Below, one piece after another: positions 34,567 through 43,046 of a DNA stretch of 64,000 bases. A program made the translations under genes and the position numbers. The notes beneath the pieces are model-generated. The model ran no database searches, was not told the DNA's origin, and saw nothing but the letters and a program-made list of their open reading frames with translations. Position 1 is the stretch's first letter; each line of letters starts with the position of its first letter. This stretch comes from Bacteroidota bacterium (GTDB lineage: Bacteria; Bacteroidota; Bacteroidia; Flavobacteriales; Weeksellaceae): contig JAEWOR010000060.1 of the NCBI GenBank assembly GCA_023399595.1, positions 1 through 64,000 on the forward strand. The letters run 5' to 3'.

Positions 34567-35262
34567 ATGAATATTATTTTAGCATCCACATCATCACTTT
34601 TTGGAGGAGAATATTTAGAATATTTAAGAGAAGAATTAATTCAATTATACCAAGGAATAGAGGAAATAGTTTTCATTCCATTTGCGAGACCTAGCGGAAT
34701 TTCTCATGATGAATATACCACAATAGCTAGACATTTCTTTTCAACAATTAATGTAAATGTAAAGGGATTGCATGAATTTGATGATAAAATAAAAGCCATA
34801 AACGAAGCTCAAGCATTTTTTACGGGAGGTGGAAATACTTTTTTGTTGGTAAAAACCTTACACGAAGAAGGATTAATGTCTGTTTTAAAACAAAATGTAG
34901 AAGCAGGAAAACCTTATTTAGGATGCAGCGCTGGAAGTAATATTGGAGGTCTCAATATGAAAACCACTAACGATATGCCCATTGTTTATCCACCAAGCTT
35001 TGAATGTATGGGGTTGGTTCCTTTTAATATCAATCCGCATTATTTAGATCCAAATCCAGATTTAAAGCACAATGGTGAAACCCGCGAAACCAGAATTAAA
35101 GAATTTTTAACGCAGAATGATACCAAAGTAATTGGTTTAAGAGAAGGAAATTGGATTCGCAGAATTGGAAACGAAATAAAAGTAGAAGGCAGTCAGCTTA
35201 CTCGTATTTTTGAGAAAAATAAAGAACCTTACGAAGTAGAAACTGGAGCCGTTTTATTCTAA
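34567..35262 (+). CDS. pepE: Dipeptidase E
   Basis: Peptidase E (S51) cleaves N-terminal Asp-X dipeptides in the cytoplasm. The 231-aa length is usual. The nucleophile Ser is in YLGCSAGSNIGG (about residue 122), the oxyanion Gly-rich loop is FFTGGGNTFLLV, and NPHYLDPNPD and HNGETRETRIKEF are conserved family segments, the latter with the likely His/Glu. It is monocistronic from its own -7 box. Confidence 0.93.
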   Translation: MNIILASTSSLFGGEYLEYLREELIQLYQGIEEIVFIPFARPSGISHDEYTTIARHFFSTINVNVKGLHEFDDKIKAINEAQAFFTGGGNTFLLVKTLHEEGLMSVLKQNVEAGKPYLGCSAGSNIGGLNMKTTNDMPIVYPPSFECMGLVPFNINPHYLDPNPDLKHNGETRETRIKEFLTQNDTKVIGLREGNWIRRIGNEIKVEGSQLTRIFEKNKEPYEVETGAVLF

Positions 35263-35356
35263 TTTCGTATTTCAGAAAGATCCTTTTTTACTGATACCTA
35301 AACATTAGATATTTATTTTGTAATTTTTTAAGTGAGAAAATTACCGAATTAAATTT

Positions 35357-35364
35357 TATCTTTG
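35357..35364 (+). promoter_or_regulatory. -7 promoter box for dacB
   Basis: TATCTTTG is an exact consensus and overlaps the TTG at 35362. That excludes the TTG as a start and supports the ATG at 35380. Confidence 0.65.
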
Positions 35365-35379
35365 ATAAAACTCGTTCTT

Positions 35380-36756
35380 ATGGGAAAAAAAATTGCTGTG
35401 TTTTTGTTGTTGTCCAATATGGCTTTTGCGCAAAGTGTGAGCCAAAAATTAGAGACAGCTACTAAAAGTTTTCAGAATTCTGAGAGGGGTAAAGCATCTA
35501 CTTTATCTGTTTATGTAGTAGAAGAATCTGGAAACGTAGTCTACGATTATCAAGCAGATAGAGGACTTTCTACCGCTTCTACACAAAAAATTTTCACTGC
35601 CGCAGCTGCTTTAGAGGTTTTAGGAAACAATTATACCTATACCACTACAGCTTCTTATTCAGGAAGTATTAACAACAATATATTAAAAGGAGATATTTAT
35701 ATTTCTTCTAACGGAGATCCTACTTTGGGAAGTTGGAGGTATGACGATCGTTATAAACCTGAAGCTTTTCTGCAAAATCTTGTAAATGCTGTAAAAAAAT
35801 CTGGAATTAATAAAATCTCTGGTGACTTGGTTATTGATGATTCTTATTTTGATTATCAAACCATTCCTGGAGGTTGGCCTTGGGATGATCTTGGAAATTA
35901 TTACGGAGCAGGAATTTGGGGACTGAATTGGAGGGAAAACCAGTTCGACCTAATTGTTTATAAAGGTAAAATTAGACGTATTTCTTATCCACTGGTAAAT
36001 GTGAGGTGGCTGAATGATGTTAAAGTAGGGGGAACAAATGATGAAAGTATTATTTTTACCGCTCCGCGTTCAGAGGTTGCCCTTATTAATGGTTATATTC
36101 CGGCTAAAAATAGCTATACTGTTTCTGGATCTACACCTAATCCGCCTTTACAGCTTGGGGTAGAAATCAAGAAAAATTTAAACAGTGCAGGTATAGAAAT
36201 TCAAGGAAATGTTGTAACTACTTCTCAGCTTGAATTAGAAAAGAAAGAGCCTAAAAATACCTCTAATAATAAGGTTTTCTTTACACATTCTTCACCTACC
36301 TTAGATCAAATAGTATATTGGTTTTTGAAGAAAAGTGTAAACTTATACGGTGAAGCTTTGCTGAAAACCATAGGAAAGCAAAAAACAAAAAATTCCGATT
36401 TTATATCCAGTGTAGCCTACCTTAAAGATTTTTGGAAGTCTAAAGGTATTGATGAATATTCCATTAATTTCGCTGACGGAAGTGGACTTTCCCCTCAGAA
36501 TTATGTTTCTGCAAAAGCAGAAGTCTTGGCTTTACTATACGCTAAAAAACAAGCTTGGTTTCCTCAATATTATGCGGGATTTCCAGATCAGGATAATGGT
36601 ATGAAAATGAAAAGTGGAACCTTGAGAAATGTAAAATCTTATGCAGGATATTATACTTCTAGCGATGGGAAAAAATATGTTTTTTCCGTTATCCTCAATA
36701 ACTATCAGGGGAATACTCAGTATGAATTATTCAAGATTTTAAATGTTTTAAAGTAA
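35380..36756 (+). CDS. dacB: D-Ala-D-Ala carboxypeptidase/endopeptidase (PBP4 type)
   Basis: This class C low-mass penicillin-binding protein (S13) trims peptidoglycan side chains in the periplasm. The 458-aa protein has a signal peptide (MGKKIAVFLLLSNMAFAQ). The active-site motifs are SxxK as STQK at residues 67-70, SxN as SVN in KKSVNLYGEALL, and KTG as KSG in MKMKSGTLRNV. The upstream TTG start is rejected because it lies inside the -7 box. The histidine kinase gene follows after 6 nt. Confidence 0.93.
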   Translation: MGKKIAVFLLLSNMAFAQSVSQKLETATKSFQNSERGKASTLSVYVVEESGNVVYDYQADRGLSTASTQKIFTAAAALEVLGNNYTYTTTASYSGSINNNILKGDIYISSNGDPTLGSWRYDDRYKPEAFLQNLVNAVKKSGINKISGDLVIDDSYFDYQTIPGGWPWDDLGNYYGAGIWGLNWRENQFDLIVYKGKIRRISYPLVNVRWLNDVKVGGTNDESIIFTAPRSEVALINGYIPAKNSYTVSGSTPNPPLQLGVEIKKNLNSAGIEIQGNVVTTSQLELEKKEPKNTSNNKVFFTHSSPTLDQIVYWFLKKSVNLYGEALLKTIGKQKTKNSDFISSVAYLKDFWKSKGIDEYSINFADGSGLSPQNYVSAKAEVLALLYAKKQAWFPQYYAGFPDQDNGMKMKSGTLRNVKSYAGYYTSSDGKKYVFSVILNNYQGNTQYELFKILNVLK

Positions 36757-36762
36757 ATTGTT

Positions 36763-37914
36763 TTGAGGAAATCTATTTTATCGAGGCTTAATAATTGGTT
36801 TATTTTTGTTTTAATGACATTAATTGTCGTTACCATTGTTATTGCTTCTACATTGCTTATTAATTATCTTAGAAAAGAAGAAATTAAAAGGGTGGATATA
36901 TTGGTAAGCGCACTTAAATTTCAACAAGAAGAAACAACTCCAAGCTTACAAGTTCAAGAGTTGGTATTGCAGATTTATAGCACCAATACTACAATACCTA
37001 TTATTATTTTGGATAAAGATGATCAACTTTTTGAACATAAAAATTTACCAAAGGATATAGAAAATAATTCAGCGGAAATTATAGATTTAGCTAAGAGAAT
37101 GGGTAAAAAATACCCTCCCATTGAACTTAAATTTCCCAATAAGAACAATCAGTTTGTTTATTATGATAATTCAAGATTGCTCAATAATTTACAATATTCT
37201 CCTTTAATTTTAGGTTTCATCATCTTTTGTTATTTTCTGTTTTCTTTTTGGTTTTTAAGAACGATAAAAAAAACAGATGAAGGTTACGTTTGGGCAGGTT
37301 TAGCCAAAGAAACGGCTCACCAAATAGGAACTCCTCTGTCTTCAATGATAGGCTGGATTGAGATTATGCGTATGGAAAATCCCCATTCGGAAGGTGTACA
37401 TGAAATAGAAAAAGATATTAATCGTCTGAAAACAATTTCCGAAAGGTTTTCAAAAATTGGTTCGGTTCCAGAATTAAATGATTTAAATTTAAATGAAACC
37501 ATACAAGAAAATTACGATTATCTTAAAAAAAGAATTTCCAAAAAAGTAGATTTTACCCTTCATCTTCCTACTGAAAGTATTTTGGTGCCTCATAATAGAA
37601 TTTTAATTAGTTGGGTGTTAGAAAACCTTGTTAAGAACGCTGTAGATGCCATGAAAGGAGTTGGGAAAATGGATTTAAGCGTTTATGTAAAAAATAAATT
37701 GGTGCAAATAGAAGTGAAAGATTCTGGAAGTGGTATGACGGGAATGCAGGCTAGAAAAGCTTTTAAACCTGGATATTCCACCAAAAAAAGAGGATGGGGG
37801 TTAGGGCTTTCATTGGCTAAAAGGGTGATTAAAGAATATCACAATGGCGATATTAAAATTTCTCAAACAGAAGTAGGAAAGGGAACCACTTTCAGAATTT
37901 ACTTTAAAAAATAA
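36763..37914 (+). CDS. Sensor histidine kinase
   Basis: The 383-aa membrane kinase has a TM helix at about 15-33, an extracytoplasmic sensor part at 40-145 and a second TM at about 146-166. The DHp H-box is ETAHQIGTPLSSMIGW (phospho-His about 186). The HATPase has an N-box ENLVKNAVDAM, G1 DSGSGM and G2 GWGLGLSLAKRV. No response regulator gene is adjacent, so it is an orphan; the PorX response regulator at 60193 is a possible but unproven partner. The start is TTG, 6 nt after dacB. Confidence 0.92.
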   Translation: MRKSILSRLNNWFIFVLMTLIVVTIVIASTLLINYLRKEEIKRVDILVSALKFQQEETTPSLQVQELVLQIYSTNTTIPIIILDKDDQLFEHKNLPKDIENNSAEIIDLAKRMGKKYPPIELKFPNKNNQFVYYDNSRLLNNLQYSPLILGFIIFCYFLFSFWFLRTIKKTDEGYVWAGLAKETAHQIGTPLSSMIGWIEIMRMENPHSEGVHEIEKDINRLKTISERFSKIGSVPELNDLNLNETIQENYDYLKKRISKKVDFTLHLPTESILVPHNRILISWVLENLVKNAVDAMKGVGKMDLSVYVKNKLVQIEVKDSGSGMTGMQARKAFKPGYSTKKRGWGLGLSLAKRVIKEYHNGDIKISQTEVGKGTTFRIYFKK

Positions 37915-37957
37915 TTTTTTTATTGTTTTGTAGGAAAATTGTTTTTATGTTTTCTGT

Positions 37958-38105
37958 GTAGGAACATCCCTCGAGGGATGTTCCTACGGTTAAATTTTCA
38001 CATTAAAATTTATAAATATTCCTCCACGGAAATTATGTGAGATGTTCCTACGGTTATATTACGAGGAATGTTCTTAGATTAAAATTGATGAATGTTCCTA
38101 CGGTA
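37958..38105. repeat. Palindromic repeat cluster (GATGTTCCTACGG)
   Basis: A perfect 30-bp palindrome (arms GTAGGAACATCCCTC and GAGGGATGTTCCTAC) at 37958-37987 is followed by two further copies of ATGTTCCTACGGT at about 38042 and 38091 and a degenerate one near 38066. It resembles a REP-like element with decayed copies. No transposase is near. Confidence 0.8.
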
Positions 38106-38188
38106 TTTTTTAAGGTGAAAATTCTCACAATAAATAACAATACAAAATAGCTTTGAGATAAAAACTTTTACGATAAACCCACAAAAAA

Positions 38189-38218
38189 AAAAGTTTTGCA
38201 AGTGATTGCAAAACTTTT
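38189..38218 (-). terminator. Terminator of secG
   Basis: AAAAGTTTTGCA and TGCAAAACTTTT form a 12-bp perfect stem with a 6-nt loop and a long T-run on the minus strand, 36 nt past the secG stop. Confidence 0.88.
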
Positions 38219-38253
38219 ATATTTTCTAACCTTTATCGGTTTTGGGCTACAAA

Positions 38254-38586
38254 TTATTTTTGTGTTGGAGCAGAAGCTGGTGCATTAGATGCAGGAGCGT
38301 TTACTGGAACTTCAGTTTTAGTTTTTGGAGCTTGTGGTGTAGGATTATTTGGTTTCCCAGTCATTACTACACTTAATAAGATAAGTACAATAATAACACC
38401 TCCTAATGACCAAGTAGCTTTTTCCATAAAATCATTGGTTCTTTGAACTCCAAATTGTGCAGAAGAATTACCACCAAATGTGCTAGAAAGACCTCCACCT
38501 TTTGGATTTTGAGCCATAACCACGATCACTAATAAAACGCAAGCGACCATAATAAGAACCATGAAAAGTGTAAATATAGTACTCAT
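38254..38586 (-). CDS. secG: Preprotein translocase subunit SecG
   Basis: SecG is the small helper subunit of the SecYEG channel. The 110-aa protein has two membrane helices (TLFMVLIMVACVLLVIVVM; SLGGVIIVLILLSVV) joined by the conserved loop AQNPKGGGLSSTFGG. The C-terminal tail is rich in Pro and Ala, a common extension in Bacteroidetes. It is transcribed from its own promoter at 38614-38645, which overlaps the end of ffh. Confidence 0.95.
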   Translation of the reverse strand: MSTIFTLFMVLIMVACVLLVIVVMAQNPKGGGLSSTFGGNSSAQFGVQRTNDFMEKATWSLGGVIIVLILLSVVMTGKPNNPTPQAPKTKTEVPVNAPASNAPASAPTQK

Positions 38587-38613
38587 TTAATTTTTAATGT
38601 TATTTAACAGGTG

Positions 38614-38645
38614 CAAATATAAATAATTTTGTTCACTTGGGCAAA
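38614..38645 (-). promoter_or_regulatory. secG promoter
   Basis: On the minus strand a -33 TTTG (38645-38642) and a -7 TATATTTG (38621-38614) are 20 nt apart, matching both Bacteroidetes elements. The start codon is 28 nt downstream. Confidence 0.7.
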
Positions 38646-38650
38646 AAATC

Positions 38651-40012
38651 TTATTTACCCATCATTCCGCCCATTCCAGGCATATTTGGCATTTTACTCA
38701 TCATCTTCATCATTTGTTTTCCTTGTGGCCCTTGCATCATCTTCATCATTTTACCCATCTGGTCGAATTGCTTCATCAATTGGTTTACATCTTCAATTTT
38801 TCTACCCGCTCCTTTTGCAATTCTATTTTTTCTTTGAGTATTGATAATAGAAGGTCTTCTTCTTTCATCTGGCGTCATAGAGTGGATAATAGCTTCAATA
38901 TGTTTAAAGGCATCATCAGAAATTTCAACATCTTTAATGGCTTTTCCAACACCTGGGATCATCCCCATTAAATCCTTCATATTACCCATTTTTTTAATTT
39001 GGTTGATTTGCTTTAAGAAATCATCAAAACCAAATTCATTTTTGGCAATTTTTTTATGAAGTTTTTTTGCTTCTTCTTCGTCAAATTGTTCCTGAGCTCT
39101 TTCTACTAAGGAAACAACGTCTCCCATTCCTAAGATTCTGTCGGCCATCCTTTCTGGATAGAAAAGATCTAAGGCTTCCATTTTTTCACCTGTAGAGATG
39201 AATTTAATAGGCTTTTCTACTACCGAACGAATGGTTAAAGCAGCTCCACCACGAGTGTCACCATCTAATTTGGTTAATACAACCCCGTCAAAATTTAAAG
39301 CTTCATTGAAAGTTTTTGCAGTATTTACAGCATCTTGTCCTGTCATCGAATCCACTACAAAAAGTGTTTCCTGAGGTTTAATAAAATAATGAACCGATTT
39401 TATTTCGTTCATCATTTGCTCATCTACTGCTAATCGACCCGCGGTATCCACAATTACAACATCGTGGTTGTTTTGTTTTGCAAAATTAATAGCGTTTTCT
39501 GCAATAGAGGAAGGGTTTGTAGCCCCTTCTTCAGTATATACTGGAACATCTATTTGTCCACCTAAAACCTTCAACTGATCGATTGCTGCAGGACGATAAA
39601 CATCACAAGCTACCAATAAAGGTTTTTTATTTTTCTTTGTTTTAAGGAAATTGGCTAATTTTCCTGAGAAAGTAGTTTTACCAGAACCTTGAAGACCTGC
39701 GATAAGGATTACGGTTGGTTTCCCTGAAAGGTTAATTCCCTCTTGTGAACCTCCCATTAAATCCACCAATTCGTCGTGAACAATTTTGGTCATCAATTGT
39801 CCAGGCGTTAAAGAGGTTAGTACATTTTCGCCTAAGGCTTTATCTTGAACTCTTTTTGTTAAATCTTTAGCAACTTTATAGTTAACATCGGCATCTACCA
39901 AGGCTCTACGAATCTCTTTAACGGTTTCTGCAACGTTGATTTCTGTAATTTTTCCACGCCCCGAAATATTATGAAGCGCTTTGTCTAATTTATCCTGTAA
40001 ACTATTGAACAT
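38651..40012 (-). CDS. ffh: Signal recognition particle protein Ffh
   Basis: Ffh binds signal sequences and 4.5S RNA and targets ribosomes to the membrane with FtsY. The 453-aa protein has the N domain (1-90), the G domain with G1 GLQGSGKTT near 108, DTAGR, and TKLDGDTRGG. The Met-rich M domain ends QGPQGKQMMKMMSKMPNMPG. The length and motif order are standard. It is monocistronic with its -7 box at 40038-40045. Confidence 0.97.
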   Translation of the reverse strand: MFNSLQDKLDKALHNISGRGKITEINVAETVKEIRRALVDADVNYKVAKDLTKRVQDKALGENVLTSLTPGQLMTKIVHDELVDLMGGSQEGINLSGKPTVILIAGLQGSGKTTFSGKLANFLKTKKNKKPLLVACDVYRPAAIDQLKVLGGQIDVPVYTEEGATNPSSIAENAINFAKQNNHDVVIVDTAGRLAVDEQMMNEIKSVHYFIKPQETLFVVDSMTGQDAVNTAKTFNEALNFDGVVLTKLDGDTRGGAALTIRSVVEKPIKFISTGEKMEALDLFYPERMADRILGMGDVVSLVERAQEQFDEEEAKKLHKKIAKNEFGFDDFLKQINQIKKMGNMKDLMGMIPGVGKAIKDVEISDDAFKHIEAIIHSMTPDERRRPSIINTQRKNRIAKGAGRKIEDVNQLMKQFDQMGKMMKMMQGPQGKQMMKMMSKMPNMPGMGGMMGK

Positions 40013-40037
40013 ATTAATATAATTATATTAAGGATTG

Positions 40038-40045
40038 CAAAAGTA
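40038..40045 (-). promoter_or_regulatory. -7 promoter box for ffh
   Basis: The minus strand reads TACTTTTG, an exact TAnnTTTG match, 26 nt before the ffh start. Confidence 0.55.
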
Positions 40046-40085
40046 ATGATTTTCTGTTTAATAAAAGTATATTAATAAATTTTGG

Positions 40086-40093
40086 TAGTTTTG
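40086..40093 (+). promoter_or_regulatory. -7 box, leaderless small membrane gene
   Basis: TAGTTTTG matches the consensus exactly and ends 6 nt before the ATG at 40100. The TTG at 40082 lies upstream of it and cannot be the start. Confidence 0.6.
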
Positions 40094-40099
40094 CAAGGC

Positions 40100-40468
40100 A
40101 TGAAAAAAATCAATACTATATTAATTTACTTAGGTGTTTTCGTGGTGTTTTCTGCTGTTCTCTTTGGGATTCAGTGGGGATTAATCCACGAAAATATTTT
40201 GCAATTAAGTTATAAAATTCATTTCTTAATTTTCTTTGTTACCCTTATAAGTTTAGTTACTATTCTTATTGTTTTTGGTTTGGAGAAAAAAAATACCATT
40301 GGATTTGTGTTTTTAGGATTTGTTATTTTTAAATTTTTCGCGATGGGCTATGTTGCTTATTTTCAGAAAGATTTTAAGCTACACATCGTTCCATATTTTA
40401 TTTTGTATTGGTTGTATTTAGCGATAGAAGTGGTTTTTGTACTTAAACTTATCAAAAAACAAGACTAA
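40100..40468 (+). CDS. Four-helix membrane protein before the atp operon
   Basis: The 122-aa protein is almost all membrane helices: ILIYLGVFVVFSAVLFGIQWG, KIHFLIFFVTLISLVTILIVF, TIGFVFLGFVIFKFFAMGYVAY, IVPYFILYWLYLAIEVVFVL. Its size and its position before atpB recall AtpI, the assembly/ion-channel helper of F-type ATP synthases, but the sequence gives no firm match and it has its own leaderless promoter. I call it AtpI-like by position only. Confidence 0.6.
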   Translation: MKKINTILIYLGVFVVFSAVLFGIQWGLIHENILQLSYKIHFLIFFVTLISLVTILIVFGLEKKNTIGFVFLGFVIFKFFAMGYVAYFQKDFKLHIVPYFILYWLYLAIEVVFVLKLIKKQD

Positions 40469-40519
40469 AATCATGTTAAGTTTAAATTAAAGAATTGCTA
40501 AAAATCGAATAATATTTTA

Positions 40520-40527
40520 TATTTTTG
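40520..40527 (+). promoter_or_regulatory. -7 promoter box for the atp operon
   Basis: TATTTTTG matches TAnnTTTG exactly, 27 nt before the atpB ATG. A TTG at 40495-40497 is a possible -33 element, 22 nt upstream. Confidence 0.6.
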
Positions 40528-40553
40528 CCAAAATTTAGAAATAGAGTCTAGCC

Positions 40554-41642
40554 ATGAGTTTTAAGAAACTGTTAATTGTACTTCATATGATTGTTTTCTG
40601 CTTCGGTTTTGCAGAAACGCATGAAGCAACTACAGAAGCTAAGGATGAAAAATACAATCCTGTACCGTTTATTATGCACCATATTCAAGATGCGCACAAC
40701 TGGCATCTTTGGGGAGAAGGGCATGATGCTGTAGGAATCTCTTTACCCGTTATATTATGGGATGGAGGTTTGAAAGTATTTAGTTCAGATAAATTTGGTC
40801 ATGAATTGGATCAGGTTGCAACTGTAGATGGAAAAAGTTATAAAATTTTCCATAACAAAATTTATGAAACTGATGCTGCTGGAACTTTAAACATGGAGAA
40901 AGATGAAAAAGGGAATGAGCATCCAACGAATGCTATGCCTTTAGATTTTTCTATCACTAAAGTAGTTGCGCAAATGATGCTTGCGGCTGTAGTTTTATTA
41001 TTAATAGGATTCAGCGCTGCAGCTAGTTATAAGAAATCTCAAGTTCCTTCAGGGATTGCAAGATTTATGGAGCCTCTTGTAGTATTTGTAAGAGATGAAA
41101 TCGCTTTACAAAACATTGGTTCTGTAAGATATAGAAAATATGTTCCTTATTTGGTTACATTGTTTTTATTCATTTGGATTCTTAATATTTTAGGTTTGCT
41201 TCCAGGAGCAGCTAACACAACAGGTAACATTGCATTTACAATGGTTCTTGCAGTATTTACTCTATTAGTTGTTAACCTAAGCGGTAGAAAAACATATTGG
41301 ATGCACATGTTAGATCCACTAGGTAAGAATATGCCATTCGCAGGAAAAATTTTAGTATATATTATATTAGTTCCTGTAGAATTATTAGGGATTATTACTA
41401 AGCCTTTCGCATTAATGATTCGTCTTTTTGCTAATATGACAGCGGGACACATTATTATCATGAGTTTGATAGCCCTAATCTTTATTATGAAAACGTACTT
41501 AATTGCACCAGTTTCATTAGGGTTAACATTATTTATTTATGTATTAGAAGTATTAGTGGCAGCGTTACAAGCGTATATCTTTACCATGTTAACAGCTTTA
41601 TTTATCGGGTCTGCGGTTGAAGAACCTCACCACGATCACTAA
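40554..41642 (+). CDS. atpB: ATP synthase F0 subunit a
   Basis: Subunit a forms the proton half-channels against the c-ring. At 362 aa it is longer than E. coli AtpB. It has a signal-like N-terminus (MSFKKLLIVLHMIVFCFGFAE) and a long extracytoplasmic segment (25-135) rich in His and Trp (MHHIQDAHNWHLWGEGHD), as in Bacteroidetes. The essential Arg is in LMIRLFANMTAGHIII, and the last helices carry the conserved LQAYIFTMLTALFIG. It starts the atpB-E-F-H-A-G operon. Confidence 0.95.
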   Translation: MSFKKLLIVLHMIVFCFGFAETHEATTEAKDEKYNPVPFIMHHIQDAHNWHLWGEGHDAVGISLPVILWDGGLKVFSSDKFGHELDQVATVDGKSYKIFHNKIYETDAAGTLNMEKDEKGNEHPTNAMPLDFSITKVVAQMMLAAVVLLLIGFSAAASYKKSQVPSGIARFMEPLVVFVRDEIALQNIGSVRYRKYVPYLVTLFLFIWILNILGLLPGAANTTGNIAFTMVLAVFTLLVVNLSGRKTYWMHMLDPLGKNMPFAGKILVYIILVPVELLGIITKPFALMIRLFANMTAGHIIIMSLIALIFIMKTYLIAPVSLGLTLFIYVLEVLVAALQAYIFTMLTALFIGSAVEEPHHDH

Positions 41643-41692
41643 TTAAAACAGAAAATTAAAAAAAAAAAAACAACTTTTTAAATTATAATATT

Positions 41693-41902
41693 ATGACAGG
41701 TAGTATCGCAGCAATCGGAGCTGGTTTAGCAGTTCTAGGAGTTGGATTAGGAATTGGTAAAATTGGTGGAAGCGCTATGGAAGGTATCGCTAGACAACCA
41801 GAGCAATCAGGAAAAATCCAAACTGCAATGATTATCGCAGCAGCTCTTATCGAGGGTGCTGGTCTATTCGGTATCGTAGTAGCATTACTAGGTAACGGAT
41901 AA
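41693..41902 (+). CDS. atpE: ATP synthase F0 subunit c
   Basis: Subunit c forms the rotor ring. The 69-aa protein has two helices joined by the RQPE loop (GIARQPEQSGKIQ). The ion-binding Glu is in AALIEGAGLFGIV. The first helix is Gly-rich. No clear Na+-binding signature is visible, so proton coupling is likely. A perfect hairpin directly follows its stop. Confidence 0.96.
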   Translation: MTGSIAAIGAGLAVLGVGLGIGKIGGSAMEGIARQPEQSGKIQTAMIIAAALIEGAGLFGIVVALLGNG

Positions 41903-41911
41903 GAAACAATT

Positions 41912-41948
41912 AAGAATTCTACAAACGGTTGGTTTGTAGAATTCTTTT
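41912..41948 (+). promoter_or_regulatory. Strong hairpin between atpE and atpF
   Basis: AAGAATTCTACAAAC and GTTTGTAGAATTCTT form a 15-bp perfect stem with the loop GGTTG, followed by TT then AA. It starts 10 nt after the atpE stop. The T-run is too short for full termination. A partial terminator or a 3'-end stabiliser that raises subunit c output is the likely role. Confidence 0.8.
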
Positions 41949-41991
41949 AAAAAGAAAAAAGTTAAAACGTAATAAACTAATTCAATATAAA

Positions 41992-42486
41992 ATGGATTTA
42001 TTAACTCCTTCAATTGGTAATATTTTTTGGACAGCTGTAGTATTTTTAATCTTGGTTTTATTATTAGCAAAATTTGCTTGGGGACCAATTTTGTCTGCAG
42101 TAAGAACAAGAGAAAATAATATCCAAGACGCTCTTAATCAAGCTAAGCTTGCTAAAAAAGAAATGGAAGATCTTAAAGCTGACAACGAAAGAATTATTCG
42201 TGAGGCTAAACTAGAAAGAGATGCTATCCTTAAAGAAGCAAGAGAAATTAAAGAAAAAATAGTTGCAGATGCTAAAGATGTAGCTAAAACGGAAGGTGAA
42301 AAAATGATTGCTGCAGCTAAACAATCTATCGAAACTGAGAAAAATGCTGCAATGGCTGATATCAAAAACCAAATTGGTGCTTTGTCAGTAGGTATCGCAG
42401 AATCTATCTTGAAGCAAAAATTAGACAACAGCGAAGCGCAAAACGAACTTGTTCAGAATTATATTAATAACTCTAACCTTAACTAA
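41992..42486 (+). CDS. atpF: ATP synthase F0 subunit b
   Basis: Subunit b is the membrane-anchored stator stalk. The 164-aa protein begins MDLLTPSIGNIFWTAVVFLI with one TM helix (about 10-30). A long charged coiled coil follows (NQAKLAKKEMEDLKADNERI onward). I use the ATG at 41992: the longer frame upstream runs through the atpE hairpin and MDLLTPS is the normal N-terminus. Confidence 0.94.
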   Translation: MDLLTPSIGNIFWTAVVFLILVLLLAKFAWGPILSAVRTRENNIQDALNQAKLAKKEMEDLKADNERIIREAKLERDAILKEAREIKEKIVADAKDVAKTEGEKMIAAAKQSIETEKNAAMADIKNQIGALSVGIAESILKQKLDNSEAQNELVQNYINNSNLN

Positions 42487-42488
42487 GA

Positions 42489-43028
42489 ATGCTTACATCT
42501 AAAGTAGCAAAAAGATATGCACAAGGTTTGTTAGACTTTACTACAGAGTCTAACCAAACGGAAGCTGTTTTTTCTGAGATGAAAGATGTTATTAAAGTAA
42601 TGTCTGAATCTAAAGATTTAAACAAGTTCTTCTTAACACCTTACATAGATTTCAAAAAGAAAACAGAAGTTGCAACAGAGATTTTCAAGAACTTTTCTCC
42701 TGTATCAGTTAACTTAATTAAACTGGTAATTAGACAAGGTCGTGAAGCTCAATTGAAAAACATTGCTCAAGAGTTTGTTAACAAAGTAGAAGATTTAAAA
42801 GGAATTAAAAGAGTGGTTCTTACAACTGCTACAGAAATTTCTCAAGAAAATATTCAACAAATTTTAAGCTCTTCCAACTTACTTCAATCTAACACCAATT
42901 TTGATGTTGAAAAATCTATCAATCCTGAAATTTTAGGAGGATATATTTTAAGAGTAGGAGACCAGCAAATAGATGCTTCAGTAAAATCTAAACTGAATAA
43001 AATTAAAAAAGAGTTTCAACTAAACTAA
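42489..43028 (+). CDS. atpH: ATP synthase F1 subunit delta
   Basis: Delta links the stator stalk to the alpha3beta3 head. The 179-aa protein starts KVAKRYAQGLLDFTTES, with typical OSCP/delta helices (1-105) and the C-terminal ILGGYILRVGDQQIDASVKSKL motif. It starts 2 nt after the atpF stop. Confidence 0.94.
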   Translation: MLTSKVAKRYAQGLLDFTTESNQTEAVFSEMKDVIKVMSESKDLNKFFLTPYIDFKKKTEVATEIFKNFSPVSVNLIKLVIRQGREAQLKNIAQEFVNKVEDLKGIKRVVLTTATEISQENIQQILSSSNLLQSNTNFDVEKSINPEILGGYILRVGDQQIDASVKSKLNKIKKEFQLN

Positions 43029-43046
43029 GATAAAAACAACCATATA

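Larger units (their letters stand above)
37915..38253. other. Intergenic with palindromic repeats
   Basis: These 339 bp between the kinase (+) and secG (-) hold no gene. They contain the palindromic repeat cluster at 37958-38105 and the secG terminator at 38189-38218. Confidence 0.7.

Noticed and set aside
35362..35379. TTG start six codons upstream for dacB
   Set aside because: It lies inside the -7 promoter box at 35357-35364 and so cannot be in the transcript.
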